Below, in pieces: positions 60,494 through 63,195 of a DNA stretch of 63,195 nt. The DNA comes from CAYLXC01 sp964387865 (GTDB lineage Bacteria > Patescibacteriota > Microgenomatia > Daviesbacterales > UBA10151), in the NCBI GenBank assembly GCA_964387865.1, contig CAYLXC010000003.1, positions 1 through 63,195 on the forward strand, in the 5' to 3' direction. The notes beneath the pieces were generated by a model, which saw nothing but the letters and a program-made list of their open reading frames with translations, did no database searches and was not told the origin of the DNA. The position numbers and the translations under genes are program-made. Every line of letters starts with the position of its first letter. Position 1 is the first letter of the stretch.

Positions 60494-61791
60494 AAAAAAT
60501 TTTCAATTTAAAATTTTTAATTTTTAATTTTATTCAACACCCACTTTTTACTGGAAGCTTTATTATGATTTTTGGCAGTAATGCCATAAGCGTCTTTAAT
60601 TATTTATACCATCTTGTAATGGGTAGGATGTTAGGTCCATCCTTCTATGGAGAATTAGCATCACTTATTTCCTTAATGAGTCTTTTAGGAATAATTCCTC
60701 TCTCTTTAAATCTTGTCGTTACAAAATATGTGTCTGCCGTAAAAACAGTGGATGAAGAGAGTCTGTTGGTAAACTGGTTAAAAAGTAAACTTCTTTTGAT
60801 ATCGGTGTTTTTCTTTTTTATTACAGTAATTACGTCACCTTTAACAGCTGCATTTTTACATATTGAGAAACTAATTTATCTAATCCTCATTGCATCGATA
60901 TTGTTTTTTTCGTTTCAGTCGAATTTTAACAGATCAATATTACAAGGTTTCCTTAAATTCAAGGAGATGATATTGTCTGTTTTAGCGGAAAATTTTATAA
61001 AGCTAATCTTAAGTGTTTTACTTATTATAATAGGCTTCAGAGTAGGGGGTGCAATGGTCGCTTTTGTTGTAGCTAGTTTTCTAGGGTGGTATGTTACCGG
61101 ATTCTTTCTAAAAAATTATATAAGTAAGGATTCCGCTTATTCTCCGAACGTTAAATCCATGATGCTTTTTACTATTCCGGTTGTAGTCCAATCGTTTGCC
61201 ATAACCTCAATCTATTCTTCTGACGTACTTTTAGTTAAACATTTTTTTTCATCCCATGAAGCGGGAATCTATGCATCTTTATCAACACTTGCAAAGATAA
61301 TTTTCTTTGGAGCAAGTCCTATTGGCAGTGTAATGTTCCCTTTGGTTTCTCAAAGAAAAGCCAGAGGGCAGGGATATAGAAAAATATTCATATTAAGTTT
61401 TTTGGGAACAGGACTACTATCCGCAGGTATTCTTTTGGTTTACTTACTTTTTCCAGAATATGCTATAAAATTACTTTACGGATCAGCTTATCTTGAAGCT
61501 TCCAACTTATTAATCTGGTTTGGAATTTTTATTGCCTTTTTTACTTTATCTTCCCTGCTTGTAAGTTTTGGTTTATCCTCAGGTAAAACCTCTGTTGTGA
61601 TTTTCCCGACCCTTGCAGCTATTATTCAAATTATCTTAATCTGGTTTTTTCATCAAAGTCTTCATACGGTTATACTCATTTCAATTTTAGTAAATGCTTT
61701 ACTACTAATCTCTCTCCTTATATACTTAAACTTTATAAAGGGGTTATTCGAAGATAATGAAGCTGATATCAGTCATAGTCCCGGCATTTAG
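60490..61791 (+). CDS. Polysaccharide flippase (Wzx/MurJ-like superfamily)
   Basis: This 433-residue protein has about 12-14 membrane segments. NAISVFNYLYHLVMGRMLGPSFYGELASLISLMSLL near the N-terminus is typical of polysaccharide biosynthesis flippases (PF01943/PF13440). The loop SSDVLLVKHFFSSHEAGIYASLSTLAKI and FPLVSQRKARG support this. It is clearly different from the flippase at 34142, suggesting two separate lipid-linked substrates. The ATG at 60490 overlaps the previous stop; an in-frame TTG at 60481 is less likely. The 3' end overlaps the next gene by 35 bp. Confidence 0.85.
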   Translation: MKKIFNLKFLIFNFIQHPLFTGSFIMIFGSNAISVFNYLYHLVMGRMLGPSFYGELASLISLMSLLGIIPLSLNLVVTKYVSAVKTVDEESLLVNWLKSKLLLISVFFFFITVITSPLTAAFLHIEKLIYLILIASILFFSFQSNFNRSILQGFLKFKEMILSVLAENFIKLILSVLLIIIGFRVGGAMVAFVVASFLGWYVTGFFLKNYISKDSAYSPNVKSMMLFTIPVVVQSFAITSIYSSDVLLVKHFFSSHEAGIYASLSTLAKIIFFGASPIGSVMFPLVSQRKARGQGYRKIFILSFLGTGLLSAGILLVYLLFPEYAIKLLYGSAYLEASNLLIWFGIFIAFFTLSSLLVSFGLSSGKTSVVIFPTLAAIIQIILIWFFHQSLHTVILISILVNALLLISLLIYLNFIKGLFEDNEADISHSPGI

Positions 61792-62557
61792 ACAAGAAAG
61801 TACAATTGCCCGTGATTTACAAAAAATCAAGGGTGTTTTAGATAGACTGCGCTACAAAACGGAACTTATTTGTGTGGTGGACGGTAAAACAGACGGTACT
61901 TTTGATCAAGCAAATAAGTTTTCAAAGACATACAACAATGTTAAAGTAATTGGATATGATACAAATAAAGGTAAAGGTTATGCCATTCGATTCGGAATTG
62001 CAGAAAGCAAAGGAGAAATTGTCGGTTTTGTGGATTCTGGGATGGATCTTAATCCCAACGGACTTTCGATGCTCCTTGAACATTTTGAATGGTACAATGC
62101 AGATATTATAGTTGGATCTAAAAGACACCCGGTTTCTAAAGTGGATTACCCTTGGCAAAGAAGAATTCTTTCAATAGGATATCAGCTACTTGTATGGATT
62201 CTTTTTGGTTTGCGTATCAGAGATACCCAAGTAGGCATGAAATTTTTTAGAAGAGGGGTTTTAGAAAAAGTACTTCCGAGACTTTTGGTTAAGCGTTTTG
62301 CTTTTGATGTGGAAATGCTATCTGTTGCAAATTATTTGGGTTATAAGAGAATTTTTGAGGCGCCTATTGATGTAACATTACGCTTTGGAGGGACTTCAAC
62401 TATTACCAGCAAAAAATTCTTACAAACAGTACTTGCAATGTTAATAGATACTCTGGCAATCTTTTACAGATTAAAAATATTAGGATATTACTCAGATAAA
62501 AATAAAAGAAGATGGAAGTTTGATCCGGAATTAAATTTCAGAATAAACGTTGGATGA
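61757..62557 (+). CDS. GT2 polyprenyl-phosphate sugar synthase-like enzyme
   Basis: This 266-residue GT-A enzyme has LISVIVPAFRQESTI (3-17), VVDGKTDGT (40-48), NKGKGYAIRFGI (70-81), an atypical metal motif FVDSGMDLNP (91-100) with Asp93 and Asp97, and IRDTQVGMKFF. The layout is that of DPM1/ALG5-type polyprenyl-phosphate sugar synthases, but the usual DxD spacing is wider here (D-x3-D), so donor or metal use may differ. It starts inside the flippase gene (35-bp overlap) and is followed after 7 nt by a GT4 gene. Confidence 0.8.
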   Translation: MKLISVIVPAFRQESTIARDLQKIKGVLDRLRYKTELICVVDGKTDGTFDQANKFSKTYNNVKVIGYDTNKGKGYAIRFGIAESKGEIVGFVDSGMDLNPNGLSMLLEHFEWYNADIIVGSKRHPVSKVDYPWQRRILSIGYQLLVWILFGLRIRDTQVGMKFFRRGVLEKVLPRLLVKRFAFDVEMLSVANYLGYKRIFEAPIDVTLRFGGTSTITSKKFLQTVLAMLIDTLAIFYRLKILGYYSDKNKRRWKFDPELNFRINVG

Positions 62558-62564
62558 AAATTTT

Positions 62565-63195
62565 ATGAGGATTCTTATACTATCATGGAGAGGTCCGAAT
62601 CATCCTCATGCTGGTGGAGCAGAAAAATCTACTCATGAACATGCTAAGGGATGGGTTATGGCAGGTCACCATGTCACTCTATTCACCTCATCTTTCCAAG
62701 GAGCCAAGACGGAAGAAGCAGTAGACGGAGTAAATATAATAAGACGTGGATCTCAAATCTTTGGGGTCCACTGGCAGGCTTTCAAATGGTATGTATTTGG
62801 CAATCATCCGAAATACGATTTGGTGATAGATCAGTTCCACGGTATCCCATTCTTTACCCCTTTGTTTATTAGGCAGAAGAAACTTGCCTTCATTCATGAA
62901 GTCTCAAAAGAAGTATGGAGTCTAAATCCCTGGCCAAGGCCCTTAAATTTAATACCAGCCATTATAGGCACAATCTTTGAACCGTTACTCTTTCAGCTGT
63001 TATATAAGAATGTTCCATTCATGACGGTTTCGTCCTCAACGAAAAATGATTTAATTGATTGGGGTATCCCTAAAAAAAATATTACTGTCATTCATAACGG
63101 ATTAAATCAACACCCACTTAAAAAAATCCCGATAAAAGAAAAGAAAAAGACTTTAATTTTTCTGGGGGCATTGGCTAAAGATAAGGGAATAGAAG
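62565..63195 (+). CDS. GT4 glycosyltransferase, 3' end beyond the window
   Basis: The visible 210 residues run from the ATG at 62565 to the window edge. ILILSWRGPNHPHAGGAEKSTHEHAKG is the acceptor-side motif of GT4 enzymes with the glycine-rich GGAE loop. SSSTKNDLIDWGIP and VIHNGLN mark the inter-domain region, and TLIFLGALAKDKG begins the donor-binding domain. Full-length relatives have about 370 residues, so about 160 remain outside. Base composition is less AT-rich than in its neighbours (many CTC, ACC and GGC codons), which could indicate separate origin or high expression. Confidence 0.85.
   Translation, partial: MRILILSWRGPNHPHAGGAEKSTHEHAKGWVMAGHHVTLFTSSFQGAKTEEAVDGVNIIRRGSQIFGVHWQAFKWYVFGNHPKYDLVIDQFHGIPFFTPLFIRQKKLAFIHEVSKEVWSLNPWPRPLNLIPAIIGTIFEPLLFQLLYKNVPFMTVSSSTKNDLIDWGIPKKNITVIHNGLNQHPLKKIPIKEKKKTLIFLGALAKDKGIE

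Noticed and set aside
1..63195. tRNA, rRNA or riboswitch genes
   Set aside because: Reading the few intergenic spaces gave no cloverleaf, no rRNA-like segment and no known riboswitch core; spaces are mostly under 100 bases.

Overview
This AT-rich, very gene-dense window looks like a metagenome-assembled scaffold from a Candidate Phyla Radiation (Patescibacteria) bacterium, most likely of the Microgenomates type. That placement is inference. It rests on the very short TsaB, the coiled-coil cell-wall protein downstream of FtsEX, small proteins of unknown function, the large number of membrane glycosyltransferases, and overlapping ends throughout. A class-I release factor 2 with an SPF recognition motif shows that TGA is read as stop, which argues against Gracilibacteria and Absconditabacteria. 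Four runs of exactly 100 N (3302-3401, 5896-5995, 10812-10911, 15733-15832) are fixed-size placeholders. Reading frames and missing protein lengths show that the real gaps are larger. No rRNA, tRNA or CRISPR array was seen, and no stretch of 300 bases or more lacks coding content.

Region 1 (1-16236) is mostly housekeeping. It holds a PUR-alpha-like nucleic-acid-binding protein, a secreted LCAT-type lipase/acyltransferase, NAD(P)HX dehydratase, an F420-0/folate glutamate-ligase homolog, GalE, and three GT39-like membrane glycosyltransferases. It also carries TsaE, a surface protein, the division and cell-wall block ftsE-ftsX-coiled-coil hydrolase activator, prfB, a one-domain asparaginase and a mini TsaB. 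A gap-split membrane protein and a 55-residue membrane protein close the region. Repeats are concentrated here: a palindrome inside tsaB, heptamer tandem repeats, two REP-like dispersed repeats and a nested inverted repeat.

Region 2 (16233-25898) makes activated sugars and lipid-linked sugars: RmlA, RmlB, an atypical RmlC-like cupin and GDP-mannose 4,6-dehydratase. With them are a GT2-GtrA fusion, a PIG-V-like mannosyltransferase, a GT2-GT39 fusion and an ALG5-like GT2. No RmlD and no GDP-fucose synthase is visible.

Region 3 (25939-63195) is a glycan-assembly island of about 25 genes, nearly all on the + strand and mostly overlapping or spaced by a few bases. It contains tandem paralogs of several polytopic GT-C-like families: four PF10131-like proteins in a row, five PMT_2 proteins in a row plus one further member, a three-member HGHDxxWH family (one member fused to an extracytoplasmic catalytic-barrel-like domain), two GT87-like and one PIG-V-like protein. 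There are also two flippases, four GT2 enzymes and two GT4 enzymes. The simplest model is that cytoplasmic GT2/GT4 enzymes build polyprenyl-linked sugars and oligosaccharides, the flippases and GtrA domain move them out, and the GT-C enzymes finish a large extracellular glycan or glycoprotein coat.

A cross-cutting signal is that most transcription-unit heads have a -10-like hexamer ending 6-8 nt before the start codon, which suggests leaderless mRNAs as the default here. The PUR gene, with a near-perfect Shine-Dalgarno sequence, and the lipase gene, with a short hairpin leader, are the exceptions.
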